A stretch of 26,749 nucleotides of DNA from positions 1 through 26,749 of the IMG/VR virus record IMGVR_UViG_3300033149_003597; one strand, 5' to 3'. Under the pieces are notes generated by a model. It searched no databases, was not told the origin of the DNA, and was given only the letters and a program-made list of their open reading frames with translations. How positions within the stretch are numbered: position 1 is the first letter of the stretch; each line of letters starts with the position of its first letter. This document shows positions 1-8,065 of the stretch, one piece after another. The position numbers and the translations under genes are program-made. The stretch comes from a virus.

Positions 1-279
1 CCAGGGCAGAAGGCCTCCCCCGCTCCAAGGTTCATGGGGGAAGACGCCGCCCGGTTGTCCGCCGATCATTCTAAGGTCATCTCTCAAGCTAAATCGAAGT
101 TGGCGGGCCTGGGCGAGGTGGTGGTCGAATTGGGGTTTACTGCCTACTATGCGGTGTTCGTTCACGAGACGAATAAGAATTACCGCAAAGGGAGTTGGAA
201 GTATTTGGAAAAAGCCCTGTCCCGGACTAACGCCATTCGTCGCATAATCGTGACCCGGATGAAGGGAGGTCTCGGATGA
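1..279 (+). CDS. HK97 gp10-like neck / minor tail protein (5' partial)
   Basis: The reading frame is open from the first base of the window to the stop at 277-279, so the gene almost certainly begins upstream; the first internal ATG is at 34. The visible C-terminal part (about 92 residues) contains a stretch reading YYAVFVHE, followed by a GSWKYLEKAL-type helix. That pattern is characteristic of the HK97 gp10 / phage minor tail completion family, in which the protein sits at the head-tail joint. Its position directly before a tail terminator-like gene and the tail tube fits. The stop overlaps the next start (ATGA). The assignment rests on remembered family patterns and gene order, not on a search. 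Confidence 0.7.
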   Translation, partial: PGQKASPAPRFMGEDAARLSADHSKVISQAKSKLAGLGEVVVELGFTAYYAVFVHETNKNYRKGSWKYLEKALSRTNAIRRIIVTRMKGGLG

Positions 280-668
280 ACCCGCCTTCTGAAGACATAA
301 AGGACATCCTGGAACAGAGTTCAGTGGGTGTGGGGACTTTCGGAACTGATCTATTTATCGGCCGAGAGCCGGACTCACCGAACGACTGTGTGACGATATA
401 TGATACGGGCGGCCAAGAACCCGTAATGAACTATACTTACGACTATCCTACGGTTCAGATCCGGGTCCGGGGAAGTCGGATGGGGTATAAGGCGGCGTGG
501 ACCAAGGCAAACAGTATCAAGGAAGCCCTAAATGGTCTCACGAATGAGACTTGGAATTCGACAAGGTACATCCAGATCGAGGCTATGGGAGACCCCCTCT
601 TTCTGGGATATGATAAGGAACAGAGGCCGGTTTTTGTGATAAACTTTTCAATCCAAAGAACAGCATAG
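276..668 (+). CDS. Tail terminator / minor capsid-like protein
   Basis: This 130-residue protein starts at an ATG overlapping the previous stop by four bases, with GGGAGG eight bases upstream. The core (residues about 40-65) has the form of a beta-rich segment, YTYDYPTVQIRVRG, followed by a helix reading AAWTKANSIKEAL and a closing strand ending FSIQR. This is the usual layout of small phage terminator or minor capsid proteins, where a short domain forms a ring at the top of the tail. Its position between the gp10-like gene and the tail tube is exactly where a siphovirus tail terminator is encoded. Exact family membership is not certain. Confidence 0.65.
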   Translation: MNPPSEDIKDILEQSSVGVGTFGTDLFIGREPDSPNDCVTIYDTGGQEPVMNYTYDYPTVQIRVRGSRMGYKAAWTKANSIKEALNGLTNETWNSTRYIQIEAMGDPLFLGYDKEQRPVFVINFSIQRTA

Positions 669-684
669 AAGGGAGGAACTGATT

Positions 685-1087
685 ATGAGCAATGCTTTTT
701 CTGGCGTAGGAGCCGAATTCAAGTAACGAGAGCTTCACGGTTATTGCGGAAATCAACTCCATCGATGGTCCCAACAAATCGAGAGACACCATTGACGTGA
801 CCAATCTCGATTCCAGTGGAGGGTACCGGGAGTTTATCGCTGGATTTCGGGATGGGGGCGAGGTGTCCTTGACCATGAACTTCACCAAAACTGGGTTCGA
901 TGACATGAACACGGACTTTGAGTCGGACTCTTCGGTCAACTACCAGATCGTTCTGCCCGACACAGGGAATACCACCTTTGATTTCGCGGCCTATGTGACC
1001 AGCTTAGGTATGTCTGTGCCCACCGATGACAAGGTCACGGCTTCGGTAACTCTTAAAATCACCGGCCAAGTGACGATGTCTAGCTAA
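685..1087 (+). CDS. Major tail tube protein, interrupted by an apparent frameshift near 710-724
   Basis: A good ribosome site (GGGAGG) precedes ATG 685, which opens with MSNAFSGVGAEFK and then hits TAA at 724-726. From 710 on, the frame one base over is open to 1087 and reads ESFTVIAEINSI, then SRDTIDVTNLDS, GYREFIAGFRDGGEV and LTMNFTKTGF. This is the classic signature of the lambda/HK97-type tail tube protein, whose hollow rings form the tail. The two pieces join smoothly into one protein of about 134 residues, a normal family length. The downstream frame has only a GTG at 797 as a plausible separate start, which would remove conserved sequence. Either one base is extra here, or recoding occurs. 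The function is confident; the integrity of the gene is not. Confidence 0.8.
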
Positions 1088-1110
1088 CTGATGTGCAAAG
1101 GAGGAATGAC

Positions 1111-1509
1111 ATGAGCGAAGACATGAAGGTCCTAACCAGGGATGATATTCTTAGTGGATCTGCGGAAGAAGTGAAGATTGAGAAGGTCTGGGTCCCAGAG
1201 TGGAATGGGTATGTGTATGTTAAGGAGATGACGGCGAGAGAGTTGGAAGAATTTGAGGAGGCCATCGCAGGAGACAGGCGGGGGGAAGGGCTTGTACGGG
1301 CGGCCCTGGTCGCGGCTTCGGTCGTGGATGAAAAGGGCAAACGCCTCTTCTCCCAGGATGACGTGGCTGAGCTTGCGAATCGCAAAGGGAAGGCGCTGAG
1401 TCGAATCTTCATCGTTTCCCAGAGACTCAATAGTATGGGGGAAGAGGCGGAACGGACCTTCATTGAAAATTTCGACGAAGGCCAGGGCGAAGATTCCTCT
1501 TCCGTCTAG
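1111..1509 (+). CDS. Tail assembly chaperone, gpG-like
   Basis: The start at 1111 was chosen because AAAGGAGG lies seven bases upstream; an in-frame ATG at 1093 has no such site. The product is 132 residues, acidic and mostly helical, with a conserved-looking segment VWVPEWNGYVYVKEMTARELEEFE near residues 25-50, typical of short tail chaperones in siphoviruses. It lies between the tail tube and the tape measure gene, the invariant place for gpG/gpGT pairs. These proteins coat the tape measure during tail assembly and are absent from the mature virion. A slippery heptamer at 1467-1473 near its end should divert a fraction of ribosomes into the next frame. Confidence 0.8.
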   Translation: MSEDMKVLTRDDILSGSAEEVKIEKVWVPEWNGYVYVKEMTARELEEFEEAIAGDRRGEGLVRAALVAASVVDEKGKRLFSQDDVAELANRKGKALSRIFIVSQRLNSMGEEAERTFIENFDEGQGEDSSSV

Positions 1510-1808
1510 CTCTGGCCCTCGGAAAGACGGTGGATGAATTATTGTCGAGTATTTCGGCGAGGGAACTCTTAGAGTGGAGGGCGTACAGTATGGTGGAGCC
1601 TTTTGGGATGGAGGAACATTACCGAAGGACAGGGATCATCGCTTCTATCCTCGCTAACGTCTACAGGAAGAGGGGCTCCTCGCCGTTTAAGGTCGATGAT
1701 TTTGTGCCCGAGCGTTACAAATACCCTTCCACTAAGAAACAGAAACTACAGGAAATAAAATCTATTCTTTCCTCGTTGGCGACGAGAAAGGTCAAACGGA
1801 ATGCTTGA
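1111..1808 (+). CDS. Tail assembly chaperone gpGT fusion made by -1 frameshift
   Basis: The frame that ends at 1808 has no credible start of its own. Its GTG at 1530 lacks a clear ribosome site and would cut off the conserved beginning FLFRLALALGKTVDELL, which continues into SISARELLEWRAYSMVEPFG, the hallmark of the T-domain tail chaperones (DUF4035-like). Reading back, this frame is open and continuous with a -1 shift at A AAT TTC (1467-1473) in the gpG gene. The product would be about 119 residues of gpG joined to roughly 112 residues of T domain. In lambda, the T domain recruits the tape measure to the tail tube. The stop at 1806-1808 overlaps the tape measure start. Confidence 0.8.
1467..1473 (+). 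promoter_or_regulatory. Programmed -1 ribosomal frameshift slippery site
   Basis: In the gpG frame the codons GAA AAT TTC place A AAT TTC at 1467-1473, a perfect X XXY YYZ heptamer (AAA, TTT, C). Slipping back one base allows re-pairing of both tRNAs and leads into a frame that stays open to 1808. The gpG stop TAG is at 1507-1509, leaving 34 bases after the heptamer. I did not identify a clear stimulatory hairpin or upstream Shine-Dalgarno-like stimulator. Confidence 0.75.
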
Positions 1809-4083
1809 TCTTGGCAATATCGTAGCACACCTCGTCGGGGACTCCTCCAAGCTAGAGGTTGCCTTGCGGGGGTACGAAAGGGCGGCAGATTCTTCCCTTG
1901 GAAAATCTAGCCGAGCCTTTTCTTCCTTGGGCCGCTCAGTGACCAAGGGAGCAAAGACCGCCGCCTCCGCCGCACGGACCTTTAAGACGGCCATGGTCAA
2001 ATTCGACACCACTGCCCATTCCATGGCGCGGACGGTGGGGCGGTCCTTCGGCAAGGTGTCCGCAGAGGCCAGTGCTCTCCAGGGACGCCTTTTGGGTCTT
2101 CAAGGGACCGTGCTCCTATTGGCGGGTGGGTATGGGGTGACCAGGCTCGCCTCGGGATTCCTCGACACAGCCACGTCCTTCGAACAAATGCGTTTAAAGT
2201 TGGATGCGCTCACTAAGGGCAAGGGCCTGGAGACTTTGGAAGCCCTTAATGCGTGGGCTTTACGAATGCCTGTCAATACTCAGAAGGCTGTGAATACGTT
2301 TGTTATGATGAAGGCTATGGGCCTGGATCCCAATATTAAATCCATGCAGACCTTAGTCGACGTCTCTGTTCTTTTTGGCGAAGAGGCTATGCCGAGAGTG
2401 GCTCGTGCTTTGGGACAGATGAAAACTTTGGGCAAGCTGTCTGCCGAAGAGCTCAACCAATTGTCCGAAGTTGGTATTGATGCGCGGAAGTATCTTACTG
2501 AGGCCTTTGGGATGACAGTGGAAGAGATTCAGAAGGCCGGCATCTCCATCGACCGAGTCATAAAGGCCATAATGCGGGGATTAGATAAGGATTTCGGGGG
2601 TGCCGCTGAACGGGCCATGAACAATTGGCAAGGGCTGACGGCCACCTTCCAAAGTTACGTCACCGAGATCCAAAGGGAGGTCATGTCCGCAGGGGTATTC
2701 AGGGCCCTGAAGGACGAGTTATCTAGCATCAACACCGAGTTGTCTAACTGGCTCGAAAACAATCGCGAACTAATCCGCCAGAAGGTCCCCGAATATGTAA
2801 AGAATGTGAGAGAACAAATCAAAGATACTTGGAATTTCATCAAGGCTAACGAGTCCATGCTGGAGTATGGCTTGGTGGGCCTAGCCTTACTGGGGCGTAA
2901 GGGTTTGCTGGTTGGCGCGGCAATAGGCAAATTCAACGACTATCTCAAATCTACCATCGGACAACGGGGAACCGAGTTTGAGGCTCTGGGCGAAGCCAAA
3001 CGCCACCTAGCCGATCTTCGGATGGAGCTGAGTGACCTGGATGATGAGATGAGTCCAGAGGCCCTTTCCGACGATCCAGCGAGAAGGGTTCAGATCATCA
3101 AAGACATTGAGTTGTGGACTGCCCGACTCAATACCGCGCAGGCAGCCTTGGAAGGCTTTAAGACCCAAGCCAAGGCCATCAAGGATCTTACCGCTCTTCA
3201 ATCCGCAATGATGGAAGAATCGGATTATATTACGAAGGGTTTGTCCCCCGGCTCGACGATGGGCCAAGAGGAGGGGAAGGAAAAGAAGAAAAAGAAACCG
3301 ACGCCCTTGGAAGATTGGTGGCCTGCTTATATGAATCAGAAAAAACAAGAATATCAAACCTTGCGCGACCAACTCTATGCCTTCCATGAGGTGGAACTTG
3401 CTGAGAAGCAGAAACATATGGAGGAAATGTCTCAGATAGATCTTCAGGCGTTGGAACAGAATGAGCAACATCTACAGACTATGCTCGATAATGCCCATAA
3501 ATTCTACGGAAATTTGGAAGACGCGAACCGTCAGTACAACAATACCGTGACTAGTATGGACAAGAAGATGGCGGACAAGAAGAAAGAGCTGTCCAAAGAC
3601 GCATACAACAACGCCGTCTACTTCCTCAACCAAATGGGCAAACACAGTAAATTCGCCTTTAAGATGAGCAAGGCAATAGCCATAGCCGACGCCACTATCA
3701 AAGGCATTCAAGCTACCATTGACGCTTGGGAATGGGGCATGAGGCTAGGCGGTCCTTGGCTGGCAGTAGCTTTTGCGGCTGCATCAGCGGCTAAAACCGC
3801 CGCGGACATCGACAAAATCAGGAGCATAGATGTCGGCTCTTCTACCGGAGTCAATTCCTCGGGGGCTGGAATGCCTGCGGCCTCTGGGGGTGGGTACGCG
3901 GCCGAAGGGGAGACCTTCGACGAAGGCGAAAAGAGGGGCAACTTGATCATAACGGTCCATGGCGATTTCATCGGGGACGAGGCCTACATCGAGAAGATGG
4001 CCGAAAAGATTAGCGAAGCAGTGGAAAACAGGAACGTCACCTTGGTAGCTAGTCACGCCGTGACTGCCGAAGAGGTTCAATAA
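1801..4083 (+). CDS. Tail length tape measure protein
   Basis: At 760 residues this is among the longest proteins in the tail block, and it lies directly after the chaperones, as expected for the tape measure. Residues about 1-35 (MLDLGNIVAHLVGDSS) match the usual tape measure start. The region around residues 120-300 contains the tape-measure core pattern, including FEQMRLKLDALTKG and LSAEELNQLSEVGIDARKYL. Hydrophobic stretches occur near 96-115 and 350-375. The middle (about 480-610) is charged and coiled-coil-like, and the C-terminal part has an Ala-rich helix (AFAAASAAKTAADIDKIRSI) common in this family. At about 0.15 nm per residue, a general tape measure rule, the tail would be roughly 110 nm. 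Its start overlaps the preceding stop. Confidence 0.92.
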   Translation: MLDLGNIVAHLVGDSSKLEVALRGYERAADSSLGKSSRAFSSLGRSVTKGAKTAASAARTFKTAMVKFDTTAHSMARTVGRSFGKVSAEASALQGRLLGLQGTVLLLAGGYGVTRLASGFLDTATSFEQMRLKLDALTKGKGLETLEALNAWALRMPVNTQKAVNTFVMMKAMGLDPNIKSMQTLVDVSVLFGEEAMPRVARALGQMKTLGKLSAEELNQLSEVGIDARKYLTEAFGMTVEEIQKAGISIDRVIKAIMRGLDKDFGGAAERAMNNWQGLTATFQSYVTEIQREVMSAGVFRALKDELSSINTELSNWLENNRELIRQKVPEYVKNVREQIKDTWNFIKANESMLEYGLVGLALLGRKGLLVGAAIGKFNDYLKSTIGQRGTEFEALGEAKRHLADLRMELSDLDDEMSPEALSDDPARRVQIIKDIELWTARLNTAQAALEGFKTQAKAIKDLTALQSAMMEESDYITKGLSPGSTMGQEEGKEKKKKKPTPLEDWWPAYMNQKKQEYQTLRDQLYAFHEVELAEKQKHMEEMSQIDLQALEQNEQHLQTMLDNAHKFYGNLEDANRQYNNTVTSMDKKMADKKKELSKDAYNNAVYFLNQMGKHSKFAFKMSKAIAIADATIKGIQATIDAWEWGMRLGGPWLAVAFAAASAAKTAADIDKIRSIDVGSSTGVNSSGAGMPAASGGGYAAEGETFDEGEKRGNLIITVHGDFIGDEAYIEKMAEKISEAVENRNVTLVASHAVTAEEVQ

Positions 4084-4674
4084 ATGGCACTGGCAAAGAT
4101 TGTGTATAATAGCAAGACGATTAACTTTGGAATCAAGCCCGATTCGTTGCGGTTGAATATGTCAGAAGACATGAGCCAGAGACAGACCGGATCGGGGAAG
4201 ACTGTCACTTCTGCTCGATTCCATGCCATTGAATTTGATGTGAGGGGGATTGCCCCTGAATCGCAAATGTATGATCTTATCGGTTGGTGGTCTTGGGCTA
4301 GACAGGGCAAAACGTTTTCGTTCGCCGTTGATGGGGATGAGGCATCGGATACCGATCTTTCCTCAGCAGCTTCCTCCGGACAAAAGGATCTGTTGGTTGA
4401 TTCAGTGAGTGGGTTTTCTGTAGGGGACTTGGTTTTGGTGAGGGCGGAGGATAATGATGATGAGTTTGAAGTGATAGAGATAGATTCGATAACCGCCGAT
4501 CCTGCTACGTTGACCGCCACCGAAAACTTGGTGTTTTCCTATTCTATTGATGATACGGTCAGGCATTTGTTTTATCTACCCTCAGCCGTTGCCATCATGA
4601 AAAAATTCAGTCCTCGGCGGATGGCTAATACTAGTTATTATTCGTTTAGTCTTTCGGTGAGGGAGGCTCTGTAA
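4084..4674 (+). CDS. Tail protein, possibly distal tail protein
   Basis: This 196-residue protein begins immediately after the tape measure stop. It is beta-rich, with an SFSLSVREAL-like C-terminal strand and a central segment GFSVGDLVLVRAED...FEVIEIDSI that resembles the small beta-barrel insertion seen in phage tail proteins. The position directly after the tape measure is where siphoviruses usually encode the distal tail protein, which joins the tube to the tip. I do not recognise a specific family, so the role is inferred from position. The start uses ATG 4084 with a purine-rich GAAGAGG upstream. Its stop overlaps the next start (TAATG). Confidence 0.6.
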   Translation: MALAKIVYNSKTINFGIKPDSLRLNMSEDMSQRQTGSGKTVTSARFHAIEFDVRGIAPESQMYDLIGWWSWARQGKTFSFAVDGDEASDTDLSSAASSGQKDLLVDSVSGFSVGDLVLVRAEDNDDEFEVIEIDSITADPATLTATENLVFSYSIDDTVRHLFYLPSAVAIMKKFSPRRMANTSYYSFSLSVREAL

Positions 4675-6134
4675 TGAGAGCGTCCAATGCTACATACGAC
4701 ACTAACGCTGCCTATGACTACCAACGTGTTGTGTATTTGATCCACTTCGATGGTGAATCAACCGATTATGTGAATCGAAAGATTGGATCTCCGACCAATA
4801 CCCTTAAACAATATCTTATGAAACTCACCGGACTTTCACAGTCGGTTGTTCCGGAGGAAGGACGCGCGTCAATAGGCAACGTTGTTGCTACCATTGCAGA
4901 TGTGGACGATGAAATAACCGCCTTGTTGGCTACCGATAGTTATTACTTTCACAGGCGGAAAACCACGGTTAAGGTTGGTTATGTAGGCATGAACGAATCG
5001 GACATGCTTATTATTATGACCGGATGGGTCACCGGTCTGAAAATGACAAAGGATTTGGATGCCTGGGAATTTACGATAACCGACCCCCAACGGTGGATGC
5101 AGCGTAAAATCTTCCGTGGTGCCGAAGATACTTCTGTTTCAATTCAGGGAAACCCTTTGAATCTCTTGCTGGCATTGTTGACCTCTACCGGCAACGGTAC
5201 GAACGGGGATTACGACTGGTATGAGTCTTCGGTTGGACTTGGAATGAGCACCGACTATATTGATGTTACTGATATTGAATCGGTTAGGGATAATTGGTTC
5301 CCCGGTGATTCAAACTATATGAAATTTACCATCACAAAAAGAGAAGTTGCCTTGAAATGGTTTCAACGTGAGATATTTAAGCCATTGAACATTTACCCTG
5401 CCATTACTGGTGAGGGGAAGTTTACGGTTAAACCATTGAAACCGCCTATCCCAGCCATTCAAACGGTCCAGTCGTTTTCAGATTCAGATATGATTGGGCT
5501 CCCTTCTTATGACATGAACCTCGATGCCATGATAAACGAGGTTGAGTTTTTTTATGATCATGACGGTGATGATTACCAAACACAAAAGTTTGATGTAGAC
5601 GGCACCAGTTTGAACAATAGGGGGCCCGGCTCGAAGGTATTGCAGATAAAGAGTAAGGGGTATCATAGCAGCGATCCACATACCACGGATGCGGTAAGCA
5701 ATAGAATCGCACATGTTTTGGAAAGGTGGTCTACGCCACCCCTTGCCGTATCGTTTAAGACGACTTTTGATAAGTGGTTGTCGGAACCGGGCGACGTGGT
5801 GCCCATTACCCATTCGATGTTGCCTGACGTTGAGGCCGGGACAAAAGGTCTGTCCGACTATTATATGGAGATAATCAATAGGAGCGTTGACTGGCACAAT
5901 AACCTGGTAACGATGAAGTTATTAGGTACCGGATTCGATAGGGGGTCATATGGCGCCATATCGCCAATAATGATCATCACGTCAGGAAGTTCCGGAACCT
6001 CTTGGAGCGTCTCGGTTGCGGATGCTGCTAAGTACGAGGAAGGTTGGGAAGTCAACATCTACGATTCCGCCATGAGGAAAAAGGCCACTAGAAACGCCAC
6101 AAGCTGGATGGGTGGTTTCTTTTGCGGATTATAG
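4674..6134 (+). CDS. Tail tip / baseplate hub-like protein, C-terminus probably frameshifted
   Basis: This 486-residue protein begins at a TAATG overlap with GGGAGG upstream. The first half is beta-rich (SIGNVVATIADVDDE, VKVGYVG, IIMTGWVTGLKMTKDLDAWEFTITD), a style found in hub and tip proteins of siphoviruses. The second half includes AVSNRIAHVLERW and FDKWLSEPGDVVPITHSMLPD, which resembles tail proteins that bind the distal tail protein. The final residues after NIYDSAMRKKATRNAT look unnatural and stop at 6132-6134. In the next frame an open stretch continues from 6076 to TAA 6211-6213 and reads FADYSSCTDEQKRWGFVF, which looks like a genuine protein end. An indel between 6076 and 6131 is suspected. 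The function is inferred from gene order and style. Confidence 0.65.
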   Translation: MRASNATYDTNAAYDYQRVVYLIHFDGESTDYVNRKIGSPTNTLKQYLMKLTGLSQSVVPEEGRASIGNVVATIADVDDEITALLATDSYYFHRRKTTVKVGYVGMNESDMLIIMTGWVTGLKMTKDLDAWEFTITDPQRWMQRKIFRGAEDTSVSIQGNPLNLLLALLTSTGNGTNGDYDWYESSVGLGMSTDYIDVTDIESVRDNWFPGDSNYMKFTITKREVALKWFQREIFKPLNIYPAITGEGKFTVKPLKPPIPAIQTVQSFSDSDMIGLPSYDMNLDAMINEVEFFYDHDGDDYQTQKFDVDGTSLNNRGPGSKVLQIKSKGYHSSDPHTTDAVSNRIAHVLERWSTPPLAVSFKTTFDKWLSEPGDVVPITHSMLPDVEAGTKGLSDYYMEIINRSVDWHNNLVTMKLLGTGFDRGSYGAISPIMIITSGSSGTSWSVSVADAAKYEEGWEVNIYDSAMRKKATRNATSWMGGFFCGL

Positions 6135-6213
6135 CAGTTGCACGGATGAACAGAAACGATGGGGATTTGTTTTTACGGCAGGGATGGCTCAATCGTCCCT
6201 CATCATACCATAA
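6076..6213 (+). other. Probable displaced C-terminus of the hub-like gene
   Basis: In the frame one base after that of the 4674 gene there is no stop from 6076 to 6211-6213. The stretch WVVSFADYSSCTDEQKRWG followed by FVFTAGMAQSSLIIP has the composition of real phage tail protein. It ends at a TAA that abuts the AAGGAG ribosome site of the next gene, the tight packing used throughout this block. The original gene probably ended at 6213 rather than 6134. Confidence 0.55.
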
Positions 6214-6225
6214 AGGAGAAGCGCA

Positions 6226-7038
6226 ATGTCCTTTTGGTCAGGTTTATCGCAACTTAGAACTATACTAGATACGGAAACGGATGGTGAGAGCCCCCTTAGC
6301 CAGGCACTTATGGATCAGTTCCGTGAGAATATCGAAGTGTTGTTTCAGCTTCTGCTCGATACTGGTGAAGGGGGGTCGGCAACCTCCGACCCTTCCAACG
6401 ACACGAACGGATATTTCTACGACACCGCTGGCGGCTGGTCTGACGATGAACATAATGGTAGAACTTTGCTCATCATTTCCGGAGCCGCCAAAGGCAACAT
6501 GTACACCATCGACGATACGGACGACGCCAATGATCGTCTTGTGTGTACTGGGGACAATCTGTACGCCGATGGCGTTCGCAGTGGCGACTCTTATAGAATC
6601 CTCTTCGACGTCAAGAACAATATTTGGGGGCATGACCATGACGGCGTGAACAGTAGGGAGGTGGTACTGCCCGACGGCACGGTGTCGGCTTGGTCGGATG
6701 AACGCGAGGTCTCTGGTTCACAAACGGGCTACGACACGACTAATGCCAAACATATTCGTATTTTTTATCCTGGCACATTTACACATTTGAAATTCTCCGC
6801 AGAAATTAAAGCCGATTCAGGTGATACCGCCTATTGCCGGCTTTCGGATGGATCAAACGACTCATCGGAGGTATCTCGTGGAAGCACCACTTATGGATGG
6901 CAAGATTCTTCATCATGGGACATTAGCGGATTAGGTTGGACCCCCAACTCATGGCAAAGTTTATATGTTCAGGGTAAGTGTTATGCAGGAGGGGGCTGGT
7001 GGATTCGCGGAGTCAACATTGTGTGGGCCAATAGCTAA
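6226..7038 (+). CDS. Tail fibre / receptor-binding-like structural protein
   Basis: The 270-residue protein is preceded by AAAGGAG at 6212-6218. Residues about 12-47 form a helical segment (LDTETDGESPLSQALMDQFREN), typical of the base of a tail appendage. A beta-rich domain follows, then the motif GHDHDGVNS at about residues 136-144, which I know from tail and baseplate proteins. The C-terminal part is rich in Trp, Gly and Ser with many short strands (TPNSWQSLYVQGKCYAGGGW), consistent with a carbohydrate- or receptor-binding tip. It lies after the hub gene, where fibre genes are usual. The specific receptor cannot be read from the sequence. Confidence 0.55.
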   Translation: MSFWSGLSQLRTILDTETDGESPLSQALMDQFRENIEVLFQLLLDTGEGGSATSDPSNDTNGYFYDTAGGWSDDEHNGRTLLIISGAAKGNMYTIDDTDDANDRLVCTGDNLYADGVRSGDSYRILFDVKNNIWGHDHDGVNSREVVLPDGTVSAWSDEREVSGSQTGYDTTNAKHIRIFYPGTFTHLKFSAEIKADSGDTAYCRLSDGSNDSSEVSRGSTTYGWQDSSSWDISGLGWTPNSWQSLYVQGKCYAGGGWWIRGVNIVWANS

Positions 7039-7051
7039 ATGGAGGTAAATC

Positions 7052-7351
7052 ATGATTAACAATACTGCGGTTTTTGTATTATGTCAGATGGTTGGGGACA
7101 GCACCACCATTAAAGGATTGTTCACCTCCGAAGAGCAGGCCAAATCCGCAATACTTGACGGCAACTGGTTGATTGTCCCAGTCAAAGTAAACCAATTGGT
7201 GGATGTTGTTCTGTCAGACAAAGCCCCCGGGGCCTTACTAATAGAAAAAACCAAAGAAGAATCACTTAAGGAACTGGATGATAAATATAAGGCCTTGGAG
7301 GCGCGCGTAGCCGCTATTGAAAAGGCGAAGTCTGATCTCGGAGGAACGTAG
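7052..7351 (+). CDS. Small protein with C-terminal coiled coil
   Basis: The 99-residue product starts at ATG 7052 with GGAGG nine bases upstream. Residues 1-65 look like a small alpha/beta domain (AVFVLCQMVG, GNWLIVPVKVNQLVDVVL). Residues about 67-95 are a charged heptad-like helix (KEESLKELDDKYKALEARVAAIEKAK), probably a coiled coil that could trimerise. It closes the tail block, so it may accompany the fibre as a small structural or chaperone protein. I do not recognise a family. Confidence 0.5.
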   Translation: MINNTAVFVLCQMVGDSTTIKGLFTSEEQAKSAILDGNWLIVPVKVNQLVDVVLSDKAPGALLIEKTKEESLKELDDKYKALEARVAAIEKAKSDLGGT

Positions 7352-7365
7352 TTAGAGGACACGTG

Positions 7366-7404
7366 AGCCCCTTTGGTGATAGTATAATATAAGAAAAAGG
7401 GGCT
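7366..7404 (+). promoter_or_regulatory. Inverted repeat with TATAAT in the loop, covering a ribosome site
   Basis: AGCCCCTTT (7366-7374) and AAAGGGGCT (7396-7404) are perfect 9-base inverted repeats separated by 21 bases. The loop contains TATAAT (7383-7388). The right arm includes AGGGG, the likely ribosome site of the gene starting at 7413, so a folded RNA would hide it. There is no T-run after the stem, so it is not a standard terminator. As a promoter it lacks a good -35 box at the right spacing. Confidence 0.45.
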
Positions 7405-7412
7405 AGAAGAAC

Positions 7413-7658
7413 ATGAAAACTGATTTCAGTACTGATACCAAAATGAGAGCAATTAACCTTGCCGATGAACACTGGGAATACATTAGCGGCGTGATAGAAA
7501 GGGAGCATCCCAAGTTGTCCGAGACTTCCCCCGAGGCGTTGGCATCGTACCTGGAGGCAATTGAGTACCACTTTAAAACCGCATTCGTTCATGGGTACAA
7601 GCACGCTATGGAAGATCTGTCCGGTCCATTTCCGCCTAAGGCGAACAAGAAGAAATAG
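7413..7658 (+). CDS. Small conserved-style phage protein
   Basis: This 81-residue protein has a helical middle and the pattern IEYHFKTAFVHGYKHAMED near residues 50-68, which resembles a recurring phage and bacterial hypothetical family with an FxHGYKHG motif. No function is known to me for that family. The lysine-rich tail (KANKKK) may be disordered. Its start is 8-12 bases after the AGGGG within the inverted repeat, so its translation may be controlled by that hairpin. It is the first gene of the accessory block. Confidence 0.55.
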   Translation: MKTDFSTDTKMRAINLADEHWEYISGVIEREHPKLSETSPEALASYLEAIEYHFKTAFVHGYKHAMEDLSGPFPPKANKKK

Positions 7659-7668
7659 GGGGACACTC

Positions 7669-8046
7669 ATGAGAAATTCAAAAGCCAAGAAACTGAGGAA
7701 AATGATATACGGGGACAAATCAAACAGAAGCACTAAGTATCGGATTCACGTCGTTGATGGTCACATCACGGCTGACGGTACGCGTCGCCTATACAGGAAA
7801 GCGAAGCAGCCCGGCGCGATAATCTTCTTAGATGAGAAAGGCGACCTCCGTGTTTTCTTTCCCAAAAACGTGACCAAGACCAAGAATGACGTCAAAACAG
7901 CTGTAAATATCGTAAATAGGAAAATAAGGTCCTTGCGAAGACAAAGGAAGCAACTCAAAGAGGAAAAGTGCGGCATTTCTCACAAGATTTTGTTGGATTT
8001 TATCGAGAAGAGGAAAGAATATTATCGAACGAACAAGATTGCTTAG
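7669..8046 (+). CDS. Basic protein of unknown function
   Basis: The start at ATG 7669 follows an AGGGGGA ribosome site; upstream in-frame starts overlap the previous gene. The 125-residue product is very basic. Its beginning (RNSKAKKLRKMIYGD, then TKYRI...GTRRLYRKAKQ) matches a pattern I associate with small phage and archaeal hypotheticals of the KALRKxxYGD type. The C-terminal half has a KIRSLRRQRKQLKEEK-type helix. A nucleic-acid-binding role would fit the charge but is only inference. Confidence 0.5.
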   Translation: MRNSKAKKLRKMIYGDKSNRSTKYRIHVVDGHITADGTRRLYRKAKQPGAIIFLDEKGDLRVFFPKNVTKTKNDVKTAVNIVNRKIRSLRRQRKQLKEEKCGISHKILLDFIEKRKEYYRTNKIA

Positions 8047-8065
8047 AGGAGTCAGAAAACGACAC

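Noticed and set aside
1530-1808. Independent tail gene starting at GTG 1530
   Set aside because: It would lose the conserved LALALGK beginning, which is only reachable by the frameshift from gpG.
7366-7404. Rho-independent terminator after the tail genes
   Set aside because: The stem is good but no T-run follows, and the loop is long.
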